Below, piece after piece: positions 18,441 through 27,114 of a stretch of DNA of 35,657 bases. A program made the translations under genes and the position numbers. The stretch spans positions 366,861 to 402,517 of the forward strand of contig CAUYUJ010004014.1 in NCBI GenBank assembly GCA_963575745.1. Direction: 5' to 3'. The notes below the pieces were generated by a model that was not told the origin of the DNA, did no database searches, and saw only the letters and a list, made by a program, of their open reading frames with translations. Origin of the DNA: Prorocentrum cordatum. Its lineage: Eukaryota > Sar > Dinophyceae > Prorocentrales > Prorocentraceae. Every line of letters starts with the position of its first letter. Position 1 is the stretch's first letter.

Positions 18441-18584
18441 GTGATGCTCTGATATTGGTTATGATGATCAGGAGGACGAGGAAGAGGAGGATGATGCGGA
18501 GGAGAACCGTCACATGTGATACCGTTCGTCTTCACTTCTCGACGAGCTCTCATGAACATTATTTGGGCTGTCCTGGTGCTGTCC

Positions 18585-19105
18585 TGGGCTCCTGAGGGGT
18601 AGTCTTGGGTGTCCCTTGGAGCCCTCTTGGGCCGTCTTGGGGCTCTCTGTTGCCGCCTTGGGGCTCTGTTGGATCCCTCGTAGCTGTCTGGAAGGTCTCT
18701 TCGGGCCGTCTTGATGCCATCTTGCGCCGTCGAGGGGTCATCTCTTCGTGGGTCCCTCTGGAGGCCCTCTTTGGCCACCTTGTCGTTCTCTTGTGTTCAT
18801 TCTGGGCCATCCAGGGTGTTCTCGCGCCGTCTTGAGGCTTTTGGGCCATCTTGTGCCGGCGGAAGTCCGACAAGGCGAGAGCGCGACAGATGTTTGATAA
18901 CACCGCAGGCATACCAACGATGTGGGCATTTTCGGGCAGTCCCTCGGAGCCGTCTTGAAAACCTCCCTGGGCAGTCCTGAAGGCATGTTGGGCTGTCTTG
19001 GGGCCGTCTTGGTTCGTTTTGGAGACATCCCGGGCCATCCTGGCTGCCTTGGTGGCTTGCCTGGGCCATCTTGAAAGCCACCTTGGTCGTCTTTGACTCC
19101 TTGGG
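18585..19105 (+). repeat. Array H, block 3 (plus orientation)
   Basis: Degenerate words of the type GGAGCCCTCTTGGGCCGTC and GGGCCATCTTG repeat about every 10-12 bp. A non-array spacer (about 18855-18935) holds ACAAGGCGAGAGCG and CCAACGATGTGGGCAT. Relatives of this spacer occur at 28.43-28.51 kb. Confidence 0.65.
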
Positions 19106-19247
19106 AGAGCGCCAGGGGGCGTGGAGGGGCGCCGACGGAGCCTCGGGAAGAGGGGGGCGATGCGCGCAGGCCAGTGCTTCGAGAGAAGGGGTTGGTGGCC
19201 CCTGGAAGATGACACTCAAGCAGTGGCGAAGCGTCCCGGCGTGCCTA

Positions 19248-19426
19248 TAGGCCTACCAAACAATGTTCTAAGAACTTTTTTGTGGTTTCCACGAAATGCT
19301 TTTAGAACAGTTCTGGCTTGGACTGTCTTGTTTTGTTTTGACACATCGGGTTTATGTTCTAAGAGCCTTGTTGTTGTTGTTCTTAGTATATTCCAGGGGT
19401 TCTACGAACATTTCGTGGTAGGCCTA
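19248..19426. mobile_element. Foldback K
   Basis: 179 bp with inverted ends of about 28 bp: TAGGCCTACCA then AATGTTCTAAGAAC at the left, and GTTCTACGAACATTTCGTGG then TAGGCCTA at the right (about 24 of 28 matching). The interior is AT-rich (GTTTTGTTTTGACAC). TA stands at both edges, consistent with TA-targeting elements but weak as evidence. Single copy. Confidence 0.72.
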
Positions 19427-20202
19427 CAGGAATGCCTGGACGGCCGGTCCTTGCTCAGTTCGAAGATGGCATATTCCTTACCAGACGGCACTGGGCATCC
19501 CAGCGCGCCTCAACGTGCCCGGGGGCACGGTGGCGGATACAGTTCAAAACAGCTGCGTTGGACAATCGGCACTCTTCCCTGCACACGCGCACGCAGCACC
19601 TTGACTCGGAGAGTTCGCCGTCCACCGGACGGCGTCGCGTGTGCGGGGGGGGGGCTCGTCGCCATGGCAGGATGCGCGGCAGCACGGGACGTGATTGGTT
19701 TGGGCTCTACCGGGGTGGGGGACTCGCCGGGGATTGAATATTCCCCAATCCTAATGTCAGAGTGAAGGCGTGACCTCACTGAGGGCCCCGTCCTTGCATT
19801 TGGGATAATCAATCTGGGCGGCTTGGTTCGACACCTCTGTGGAAAAGGCCCCCCGTCCCTAATGCCTCTGTCCCTTCTAACTTAGCTCGCCTCCAAAAAA
19901 AGAATTAGGAGTTCTCTTATGCCTACTTAATCAAGAGAAGTGGATGGTGCCTCCGCTTTTACATTGCTTTAAAGGGGGATGATGGGTGCTTCTGATGCCA
20001 TTGGGTATTCGTTGTCGCGGCTCCTCATTCCATCGTGTTGCTCCGGGTACTCCGCCAACTGGAGTAGGGTCGCACTCCTTACCCGAGGCCAAAGCAATAT
20101 CTGCCCTCACTTCAACTTGCATTATAGCGCAGATATCTCAGCGGGCCATTCGATATGCCACTCGTGCACGCATCCAGAGATCCGACGCTCATAGGGTGAG
20201 AT
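19427..20202. other. No gene recognised
   Basis: Unassigned sequence. Plus-strand frames of about 100-200 residues are present but lack any recognisable motif. Confidence 0.35.
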
Positions 20203-20335
20203 GCATCGACCCCCAATCGCCCATCTATCGCCGATAGGGGCCCGATAGCCCCAACCTGCCCAGGAATGTCCGGATTCACTATCGGGGATTAGTCGCCGAT
20301 CTGTCGGCGATGTATCGCCGATTCCAGGTTGACGT
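20203..20335 (+). repeat. Repeat J, copy 2, with ATCGCCGAT word cluster
   Basis: Positions 20203-20242 match 1131-1169. Downstream, the words ATCGCCGAT, CGATAGGGGCCCGATAG and GTCGGCGATGTATCGCCGAT repeat in both orientations, giving many small hairpins. Confidence 0.55.
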
Positions 20336-20481
20336 TCCCACCCTGTGCCAGTCCCCCCCGATCGAGGCTGCCAGGCTGAGCTGTAGGCTGAGCTATAGGG
20401 GACCTCAAGTTGCGGTCGCCCCCGCACCGCGTGTGCCACCATGCCCCTCCGCTCTCGCCGCTCCAGACGCCGCCAACGCCG

Positions 20482-20672
20482 AACAAAGAGGAGGAGGAGG
20501 GGGAGGAGGAGGAGGAGGAGGAGGAGGAGGGGGAGGAGGAGGAGGAGGCGGAGGACAATTTGATGTCCGATCAACACAAAAAAAAGCCTGGCACTCAATG
20601 TCAAGTGCCCACCGACCAACGCAAAGAGGAGGAGAAGGAGGAGGAGGAGGAGGAGGCGGGGGAGGAGGAGGG
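20482..20672. repeat. GGA/GAG microsatellites (two blocks)
   Basis: GAG-type repeats at about 20486-20551 and 20623-20671 are separated by about 70 bp of unique sequence. Glu- and Gly-rich frames are dismissed. Confidence 0.88.
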
Positions 20673-20718
20673 GGTCTCCCCCATGGTTCGGCTAAGGAAA
20701 GGAGGGGGGGGAGGTCAT

Positions 20719-20892
20719 GTCGATCCGATCCGATTTCGACTTCGTATCGATCCGATGCGGTCCGATGCTTGCATGGCGCTGTGGTGCATCCCAGTGCAGC
20801 CCCTCCGATTCGATTTCACCTCAGTGCCGATGTGGCCCGATCCGACGCACGCTCCGATTCGATCAGATGCCCCGGTTCGATGCTGGCTGATC
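20719..20892 (+). repeat. Degenerate TCCGAT repeat
   Basis: Words CGATCCGATCCGATT, CGATCCGATGCGGTCCGATGC, CTCCGATTCGATTTC, CCCGATCCGAC and CTCCGATTCGATC repeat irregularly over 170 bp. This looks like a decayed hexamer array. Confidence 0.65.
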
Positions 20893-21048
20893 CTGACACT
20901 TGATCGACGCACAAAGACGACGTCGTCTGCGCCGACGTCAGCGCGTAAGCTGCCCGCGCAAGGCCGTGCGCGAGCGCCCGCGTCTCTCGTGTGGCGTGCC
21001 GCGCCGGCGCCCCGCGTCATCCGCCACGTCGCCTCGCTGTGCCATCTC

Positions 21049-21147
21049 CTTGGCATCGCTCGGACGTGTGCGTTTTTTCCTCGGCGAGGGCCATCGAGGA
21101 GCATCCTTGATCATTTGGCGAAAAAGCCACGCACGAGCGATGGCCAG
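21049..21147 (+). mobile_element. MITE-like element A, copy 9 (internally deleted)
   Basis: 99 bp with a normal left half and the right terminal 14 bp. About 32 bp between CGCACGA and GCGATGG are missing, and CGA is shared at the junction. TCTC flanks both sides exactly (21045-21048 and 21148-21151), so the deletion happened within an inserted copy or before insertion. Confidence 0.87.
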
Positions 21148-21262
21148 TCTCGCGTAAGACGCTTTTTGCTGGTCCGTCGCCCACCTGATTCGGCCTCGAT
21201 TCGGCCCCTGCCGGGGATGCTCCAGCCCTGGCCGTGCTTCCATTTTCGTGGGACGTCCTGCC

Positions 21263-21508
21263 CTTAGTGGGCCCTGGAAACGACAGGGCCGTTTTTTACC
21301 GGTTCCGTTCTGCCGTTTTGTTGCCGGTTCCGACGCCGTTATTTTACCGGTTCCGTCGCCGTTGTTTGACTGGTTCCGGCTCCAGTTCCAATCTTGGAGC
21401 CGTTTTTTTGCCGTTTCCGGTCGCCGTTTTTTTGCCGTTTCCATTTTCAAGTGACATTTGTTTGACAACGGTGAAAAAACGGCCTTGCCGTTTCCGGGGC
21501 CCACAAAG
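21263..21508 (+). mobile_element. MITE-like element G, copy 1
   Basis: 246 bp. The ends are inverted for about 35 bp: CTTAGTGGGCCCTGGAAACG at the left and CGTTTCCGGGGCCCACAAAG at the right. The interior is a degenerate tandem of TTTTACCGGTTCCG-like words. GTCCTGCC and GTCATGCC flank it (21255-21262 and 21509-21516), a 7-of-8 target duplication. No coding frame. Confidence 0.88.
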
Positions 21509-21714
21509 GTCATGCCTCCCTTCTGGTTCCCGGCTTCCTTGCAGACTCGCGCTCAAGTGTTGTTCCGGCACGCTCCCATGTGGTTTCCAAACGCAGCTGC
21601 ACATCAAAGGTCAACGCGTGATGTCAGATAGAGCGTGCTCTCAACTTGATAATGTTCTGGCGAGTCCATACGATCCTGAACCCTCGGCCCGCGGGGAAGG
21701 GAGCCGGGCAGTCG

Positions 21715-22485
21715 CGCCCTCTTGGGAGCCTCTTGGAGGCCGCTTGGGGGCCTCTTGGGCGTCTTTCAGAGCGTGAATTACCTACCCCGCTTTCGCTTCC
21801 AGGCAAAACCAAGCCATACCACGCTCCTCCTCGTCAAGCGGCCTGACCAGTACAGGCTGCAATTTGGCATCGTTTGGTATCTCTTAGAAGCGAGGGTGGT
21901 CAAAAGCGAGGTAGGTTTGTTTTTTCCCTAGTCTTGGAGGCCTCTTGGCCCGTCAGAGACGCCTTCGGGGGCCGTCCTGGGGGCCGGTTGTGGCCGTCCC
22001 GGGGCTCCCTTTGCAGGCGTTTCAAGGCCGGCGTGGCGATCTATTGGGGCCATGTGGGAGGGGCCCCCCGCGGACGTCAGCGGCTTCCGGAGGCCAGAAC
22101 AGGCGAGAGCACCTGAGCATTTGACCTGGCATCGCTCGGACGTGTGCGTTTTTTCCTCGGCGAGGGCCATCGAGGAGCATCCTTGATCATTTGGCGAAAA
22201 AAAAAACACGCACGAAACCGAAAAAAACACAAGGAATGGACGTCCGAGCGATGGCCAGCTTGATCATTTCAAAGAAAGTATCATTTGGGCAATTTCGGTC
22301 CATCCTGGAGGGCCTCTTGGAGGCCTCTTCGGACGCGCTGATGCCGTATTGGGGCTCTTGGAGGCATTTTGAACATACTTGGAGGTCTCTAGGGTCGTCT
22401 TGGAGGCCGTCTTGGACCATGTTGGAGGCCGTCCTGGAGGCAATCTTGGAAACGGTTAGTGGCCAGCGGGATGCGCTGAGACCCC
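21715..22485 (+). repeat. Array H, block 4 (plus orientation, holds A10)
   Basis: Two stretches of CTCTTGGGAGCC, GGCCGCTTGGGGGCC and GGAGGCCTCTTGGCCCGTC words (21715-22030 and 22300-22450) with A copy 10 between them. An imperfect foldback lies at 21781-21919: CCTACCCCGCTTT against AAAGCGAGGTAGG. Confidence 0.58.
22125..22258 (+). mobile_element. MITE-like element A, copy 10
   Basis: About 134 bp from CCTGGCATCGCTCGGACGT to GACGTCCGAGCGATGGCCAG. The interior A run is lengthened. TTGA occurs at 22121-22124 and at 22260-22263, one base away from the expected right edge. Confidence 0.88.
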
Positions 22486-23000
22486 AGTGGGAATTTTTCT
22501 GAAAGGGCAAAACTGTGCTCAAACATCCTGGCATGCCAAGCAACCGTGAGGCAAGCCAAAGGGGGCGGCGGATCGAAGACGCTGCGGCGAATCACCGCCG
22601 CCCCCCGCCTTTTAGAAAGCGCCTGTGTGGCCGAACGTTGTTGTTGCCGTCGTTCTCGTCTGCGACCCCCCCGCGGCCCGCTCTGCGACCCATCCCGCAC
22701 CCCCCCTCCTTCGACCCACCCGCGACCCGCCCCGCGCCCGCCCCCCCGACTCGCATCCGCAATTGCGGGAGGTGGGTCACGTTATGTTTCTCATGTCTTT
22801 CGTTATTTATACCAGTAGCTTTGTAACTACGGTGTATGTTTTCCGTGTGTTGTTTTTGGTTCCCTCCCATCATTAGTCTTGTCCGCATTTGTTAGTATCA
22901 GTAGTCGCTTCGTTGTGTTCCCATTATTCTTCGGTTTACGCCACACCGCCAGCCCCTTGGGGCGTTCTTGGGCCTCTTGGTGCGCTTCTGGGGCTGTATT
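22486..23000. other. No gene recognised
   Basis: Unassigned. A CGGCGG/CCGCCG hairpin lies near 22563-22608, C-rich sequence at about 22665-22750, and a more AT-rich stretch at about 22780-22930. Confidence 0.35.
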
Positions 23001-23132
23001 CTTGGCATCGCTCGGACGTGTGCACTTTTCCTTCGGCGAGGACCATCGAGGAGTATCCTCGATCATTTGGCGAAAAAAACCACGCACGAAACCGAAAAAA
23101 ACACAGGGAATGGACGTCCGAGCGATGGCGAG
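23001..23132 (+). mobile_element. MITE-like element A, copy 11
   Basis: 132 bp, complete, with perfect inverted 14-bp cores. TATT is duplicated exactly (22997-23000 and 23133-23136). Confidence 0.9.
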
Positions 23133-23234
23133 TATTGGGGCTCTCTTGCACTGTTCTACGGCGGTCTTGGGAGCGGGAGGTCGCCGTGGAGGCGGGAAGG
23201 TCGTAAGTTCCGGACACCGCGCGTGCTGTCGCGA

Positions 23235-23425
23235 GCGAAGTGGAATCGGGGGCGGAAAAGAGGGGGGTGGTGACGAGGGGGGGGTGGATATCGTGGCGGG
23301 GGCCATGATATTTCCCCTGATCTCGTGGCGCCTCTGCTTGTTTCATTACGTCCCTGGCCCCCCCGCTGGGCCGCGCACATGCCGCCGGTCATGGTTTGCA
23401 CCCCCCCTTCTTGGACACCCCCCTC
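23235..23425 (+). repeat. Repeat N, copy 3 (longest)
   Basis: It begins with GGGGGCGGAAAAGAGGGGGG and passes through GATCTCGTGGCGCCTCT, TTACGTCCCTGGCCCCC, GGGCCGCGCACATGCCGCC and a C-rich end. The left part matches copy 1 and the right part matches copy 2. Confidence 0.6.
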
Positions 23426-23449
23426 TTGGCCGCTCCCGGTGGAAGATTC

Positions 23450-23690
23450 AGGTTTCATCGGGTCTATCTGGCAGTGTTTTTGGAAGCCTTGTGGTGCGTG
23501 TTGGAGGCAATCACTCGGCGAGTGAGGGACTCGTCGGACCTTCTGGCTGAGCTCTCTGGGAGCTGTTTTTCGTTATCCGTTGGGTTTCTAGCGCTTTCTG
23601 GGGGGATGCAGGCCTCTCGGAGGCCTCCTGGAGACAGTTTGGAGGCATCTGGAGGGGCAGAATCCGAAAAGTGGGAGACCACGCCGCGAG
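23450..23690 (+). repeat. Array H-like block 5 (weak, plus orientation)
   Basis: Words GGAAGCCTTGTGG, GGAGGCCTCCTGGAGACAG and GGAGGCATCTGGAGG resemble the plus-type H words with lower regularity. CAGAGACAGTTTGGAGGCCTC recurs at about 24085-24107. Confidence 0.4.
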
Positions 23691-24080
23691 ACTCGGACAG
23701 CTCCCGTCCTCTCATGTTTGCCATCGTCCTCCCAATCCTTCCTCCCTCCTCCTCTCACTCTCTTCCTCCCGAGTCTCCGTGGAGATGGGGGCCTGGGGAG
23801 AGTCGCTGTGGCGGCGGCAGGGGGCTGCGTGACGTAGGCTTGAATTCATGTCGAGTGGCCTTCGGCACACATCCCACCACCGCGCCTGGGTCGTGGTTCA
23901 GAGGCCTCTTGTCGAGTATAGCCAGGACCCCAGGTAAGAGGACCCGGTTAGTAGTTATAGTGTTTTTTCGGGTGACGGCAGTTCCGGTTAGTGTAACGGG
24001 GTGGGGTGGGCTTCCCCCAGTACATATCACTAAACCAGGTCCCACTAAACCCAGTGCTGCCAACGCCCGATCTTCGGATG
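23691..24080. other. No gene recognised
   Basis: Unassigned sequence between H-like blocks. No protein-like frame. Confidence 0.3.
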
Positions 24081-24565
24081 CCTCCCAGAGACAGTTTGGA
24101 GGCCTCTGGGGAATTGTGTTGGGGCCTCTTTTAGGCCTCGGAGGCCTCTAGGGGCCCCTGGGGGAGCTCTTGGGGCTTCCCGGGAGGCCTTTTCGGAGCG
24201 GAAAGCTCGGGTTTCAGTTCGTGGTCCCCTTCTTGGGCCCTTCTTGGGGCCCTCTTGGAGCGCTCTTAGGCTGTCTTGAGGCCTGTTGGGCCGTCTTGGG
24301 GCCATCTAGGGCTGTCGAGGGGCCCGCTTGGGGGCCTGTTGGGCCGTCTTGGGGCGGTGTTGGGACGTCGTGGGGCGTCTTCAAGCGTCGGATGCCCGAA
24401 AAGGCGAAAACGACAACAACCTAGAAAAAACAAATAAAAACCAACCCTTTTATGGCTCTTGGGGCCCTCTTGGGAAGCCTCATCGAAGCTTCTTGGGGTG
24501 TTTTGGAGGCATCCTGGGCCGTCTGGAGGCCGTCTTGGAGGTCTCTTGGGGTCCTCCTGGCCCGT
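24081..24565 (+). repeat. Array H, block 6 (plus orientation)
   Basis: GGGCCCTTCTTGGGGCCCTC, GGCCGTCTTGGGGCC and GGAGGCCGTCTTGG words. It includes GAGCGGAAAGCTCGGGTTTC (about 24195), which recurs as GAGCGGAAAGCTTGGATCTTC at about 28233. It also has a GCCCGAAAAGGCGAAAACGAC end word (about 24391), related to 28.43 kb and 7.9 kb. Confidence 0.65.
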
Positions 24566-25141
24566 TTTCGGGCCCTCGATGTCCCTTCGGCAGAATTGCT
24601 GGAGCGAAGTACCTCCCCCTGGCTTGCCTGGATAGACCTCCCTCCCTCCGAATCGACCGGACCGAGCTACCTGCGGGGGGAGTTGGGGAGGGGGAAGCAT
24701 CTCACACGCCGATGAACCCCAAAGGGCCAGCGGATTTTTATTGTTCGGATTGTGGTTAGTATTCTTATGATATTATCATTCGTATGTTTCTTATTTGTGG
24801 TGTTATTATTCTTCATCGTCCGATTGTGGATTATTATTGCTTTATTGCCGCTGTGCGGGCTCGGCCTCGCGGGGCGAGCGCGCCGGGCAGCGGGCGGTCG
24901 CGCGCGAGGTCGTGGCCCTGCAGGGCCTGCGGCTGCTGGCGGGCGGAGGCCGTCAGCCCCTGCCTCGGGCCCGGTCGGGGCTCAAGGGGCGACAGTCAAT
25001 GCAGACGGGGGCCAGCCAGAGCGCCAGATCTTGCAGGACCCTGCAGAGCCAGGGTTGCACTGCCCCGGGCTTGGGCGCAGGATCTTGCGGGATCTTGCAA
25101 AGCCTGAGTTGCCTGGGTCTGCATTGACCCGGGTCAGTTCT
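24566..25141. other. No gene recognised
   Basis: Unassigned. The stretch 24755-24850 is AT-rich and would encode a hydrophobic run on the plus strand. It is followed by GC-rich sequence with no supporting protein features. Repeated GATCTTGC words occur at about 25028-25095. Confidence 0.35.
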
Positions 25142-25347
25142 GCACGAACGAGATGGGCACGGAAAGAATGGGTCAATGCCCGACAGCGGATTTTGTTCCC
25201 TTTGAACAGGACTCGCTGTCCACGCCGCCGCGGCCTGTGTCCATGTGAGACAGAAGGCCGCCTGCCCAACAGCGGCCGCTGTTGGTTCGGGACAACATTT
25301 GCTGTTGGGCATTGTGCCCATTGTTATCGTGCCCATTTCGAGCGTCC
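25142..25347 (+). mobile_element. Foldback element C, copy 3 (decayed left arm)
   Basis: It matches copies 1 and 2 from GGGCACGGAAAGAATGGG to CCCATTTCGAGCGTCC, including ACAGGACTCGCTGTCCACGC and CCTGCCCAACAGCGGCCGC. The outer left arm is degraded and the right arm has one substitution. TCAGT occurs near both edges, but its spacing is not convincing as a target duplication. Confidence 0.78.
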
Positions 25348-25519
25348 GAATCAGTAGATCCCCGAGCGCGGGCAGCGGGGTGTCGCCATGGGGGAAGAGG
25401 GCAGGGGAACGGGTCTCGAAGATGCTCGCCGATTTTAAAAGGTTCTCGGGGCCCTTTCTCGGGCCCCGCGTGGCAAACGCGTCATGGGGGAAGGGGGGCC
25501 CGAGAGGCTCCCCAGGGGG
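25348..25519. other. GC-rich spacer, no gene recognised
   Basis: No element match and no protein-like frame. Confidence 0.3.
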
Positions 25520-25870
25520 GCCCGAAGAGGGGTGTGGGGGCTGGGCTGACCCCAAGGCGGCTCAAAAGTCCCAAAACTTGGCATCGCTCGGACGTATCCT
25601 TTTTTTTCTCGGCGAAAACCCAACGAGGACCATCCTGGACCATCGAGCAACAAAAAACACGCACGAAACCGAAAAATGCACGGGAAATGGACGTCCGAGC
25701 GACGGCAAGCTTGGGTGTGGGGACTGGGCTGACCCCAAGACGGCCCAAGAGTCCCAAAGCGGCCCTCCAGAGGGTCTCCGAAAGGACCTCCGGAGGCCAA
25801 ACTCATTGATTGTTCATAGGTGTCTCAAGGTTTTTCAGGTTCTCGTCTTTTCGGGCCCAGAAGGGCCTAA
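25520..25870 (-). repeat. Array H, block 7 (minus orientation, holds A12)
   Basis: The module GGTGTGGGGACTGGGCTGAC then CCCAAGACGGCCCAAGAGTC occurs just before A12 (25531-25576) and again just after it (25713-25761). It recurs at about 26628-26700 and 27683-27735. A spacer with TTTTTCAGGTTCTCG (about 25831) is related to 26.42 kb. Confidence 0.6.
25577..25709 (+). mobile_element. MITE-like element A, copy 12
   Basis: 133 bp with CTTGGCATCGCTCGGACGT at the left and GGACGTCCGAGCGACGGCAAG at the right. The interior is the most altered of the complete copies (CTCGGCGAAAACCCAACGAGG). The flanks lack a 4-bp match, but a module of about 48 bp is repeated on both sides. Confidence 0.85.
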
Positions 25871-25876
25871 GACTGC

Positions 25877-26067
25877 CTCGGAAGCCGGGCAAGGGCTGCT
25901 AAATCCGTGGCTGTTAGAATCGACCTCCTGGAAGTTGTCTTCGTCCTTCCAGGAAGATGCCCGTTGACTGTTTCGCGTGCCGCACCTCATTCCAGGACGT
26001 TGTTTTTTCCTTCCGGGAGGGCCGTTTTAGCAGCCACGGTTTTAACAGCCCTCGCCCAGCTTCCGAG
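25877..26067. mobile_element. Foldback U
   Basis: 191 bp with inverted arms of about 58 bp. The left arm starts CTCGGAAGCCGGGCAAGGGC then TGCTAAATCCGTGGCTGTTA. The right arm ends with the inverse: TAGCAGCCACGG, TTTTAACAGCCCTCGCCCAG, CTTCCGAG. The mismatches are mostly transitions. It lies directly after the H block 7 spacer. Single copy, and no target duplication was seen. Confidence 0.75.
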
Positions 26068-26159
26068 ATGACGTTCTTGTGTTGGGGGCGACGCCCTGTA
26101 GGGAGGGGTTCCAGGGGAGGGGCGAGGGGGGGGATGGTTGTACTGGCCGCCCGGGGGGC

Positions 26160-26740
26160 CGGTACCCCCGTATTTGTTCGAGTGAAGCGGCCCCCGGGCG
26201 GCTCCCATGGCCCGTTTCCGCGTATTGTTTACGACGAAGCGGCTCGAGGGCCCCAAGACGTCCCAAGGGGACCCCAAAACGTCCCAAAGAGGGCTCCAGA
26301 GAGCTTCAGACGACCTCCAGACGGCCCACGAGAGTCTCCAGACGGCTCCGCAGGTCCTCAAGAGGGTCCTCGAGGGGGCCTCGGGATGCCAAAGACATGG
26401 ATCCCGTATGGTTCTCGAAGGTCTTTCAGGTTCGCACCTTTCAGGGCCGAGGAAGGCCCAGCACGGCCCACGAGGGCCCAGAGCGCGTCCCCAGACGGCC
26501 CCGGAGGCTCCCCGAAGGGGCCGAAGACGGTCCGTGAGGGCCCCCAGACGGCCCAAGGGGGCCCCAAGACGGCCCCCACGAGAGCACCAAGAGGGCCCCA
26601 GGAGGCTCCCAAGGAGGGCCCGAAGAGGCGGTGTGGGGGACTGGGCTGCTTGGGGGTGGGGACTGGGCCGGCCCCAAGACGGCCCAAGAGCCCCAAAACG
26701 ATCCACAAGGGCAACCGAAAGAATCCCAAGAAGCTCCAGA
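26160..26740 (-). repeat. Array H, block 8 (minus orientation, with leader)
   Basis: A leader (about 26172-26245: TTCGAGTGAAGCGGC, GGGCGGCTCCCATGGCCC) is followed by an array of GGCCCCAAGACG/GGCCCACGAGAG words. A spacer with GGTTCTCGAAGGTCTTTCAGG, a second array and the GGCGGTGTGGGGACTGGGC module follow. The same order is seen in block 9. Confidence 0.68.
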
Positions 26741-26773
26741 GACGCCAAGTAACACCATGGCCGCCCTTCACAG

Positions 26774-26950
26774 CAAGCGGTGACGTAAAAACCTCTGCAC
26801 ACCAAGGCTCCCCAGAGCGCGGTTACGTAAAGGGCTCTGAACAGCAAGGCTCCCAAGAGCGAGCGGCAATGTAAAAGTCTGTCAACACCAGGGCTCCCAA
26901 TAGAGAGCGGTAACGCAACAATCTCTTCACGCCAAGGCTCCCCAGAGCGA
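26774..26950 (+). repeat. Tandem repeat, about 43-bp unit, 4 units
   Basis: Units start near 26776, 26818, 26861 and 26905. Each carries GCGGT-ACGTAA, a TCT-CACACC word and AAGGCTCCCCAGAG with a few changes. It sits between H blocks 8 and 9. No reading-frame significance, since unit lengths vary by 1-2 bases. Confidence 0.75.
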
Positions 26951-27114
26951 AGGGTGCCATGAGCCCTCTCGGGCAAGTTCCTGCGGCGTTCTTTCCGTTC
27001 CCGTCGCGGCCCAGGTGACGGAAAGCAGGCGTAGCGTCGGTCCGTTAGTCGGAAGGAAGTAACTCGGGGGAGTTCGAGGGGGGTGGCAGCCGCAGGCCCA
27101 GGTTTGATGGCCCA

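Noticed and set aside
18202-18444. Met/Asp-rich open frames
   Set aside because: Products of the GAT/GGTGAT microsatellite in different phases.
24752-25357. Open frame with a hydrophobic N-terminus like a membrane segment
   Set aside because: The hydrophobic run coincides with a local AT-rich patch and is followed by Arg/Gly-rich GC sequence, then crosses into element C copy 3. No sign of a real protein.
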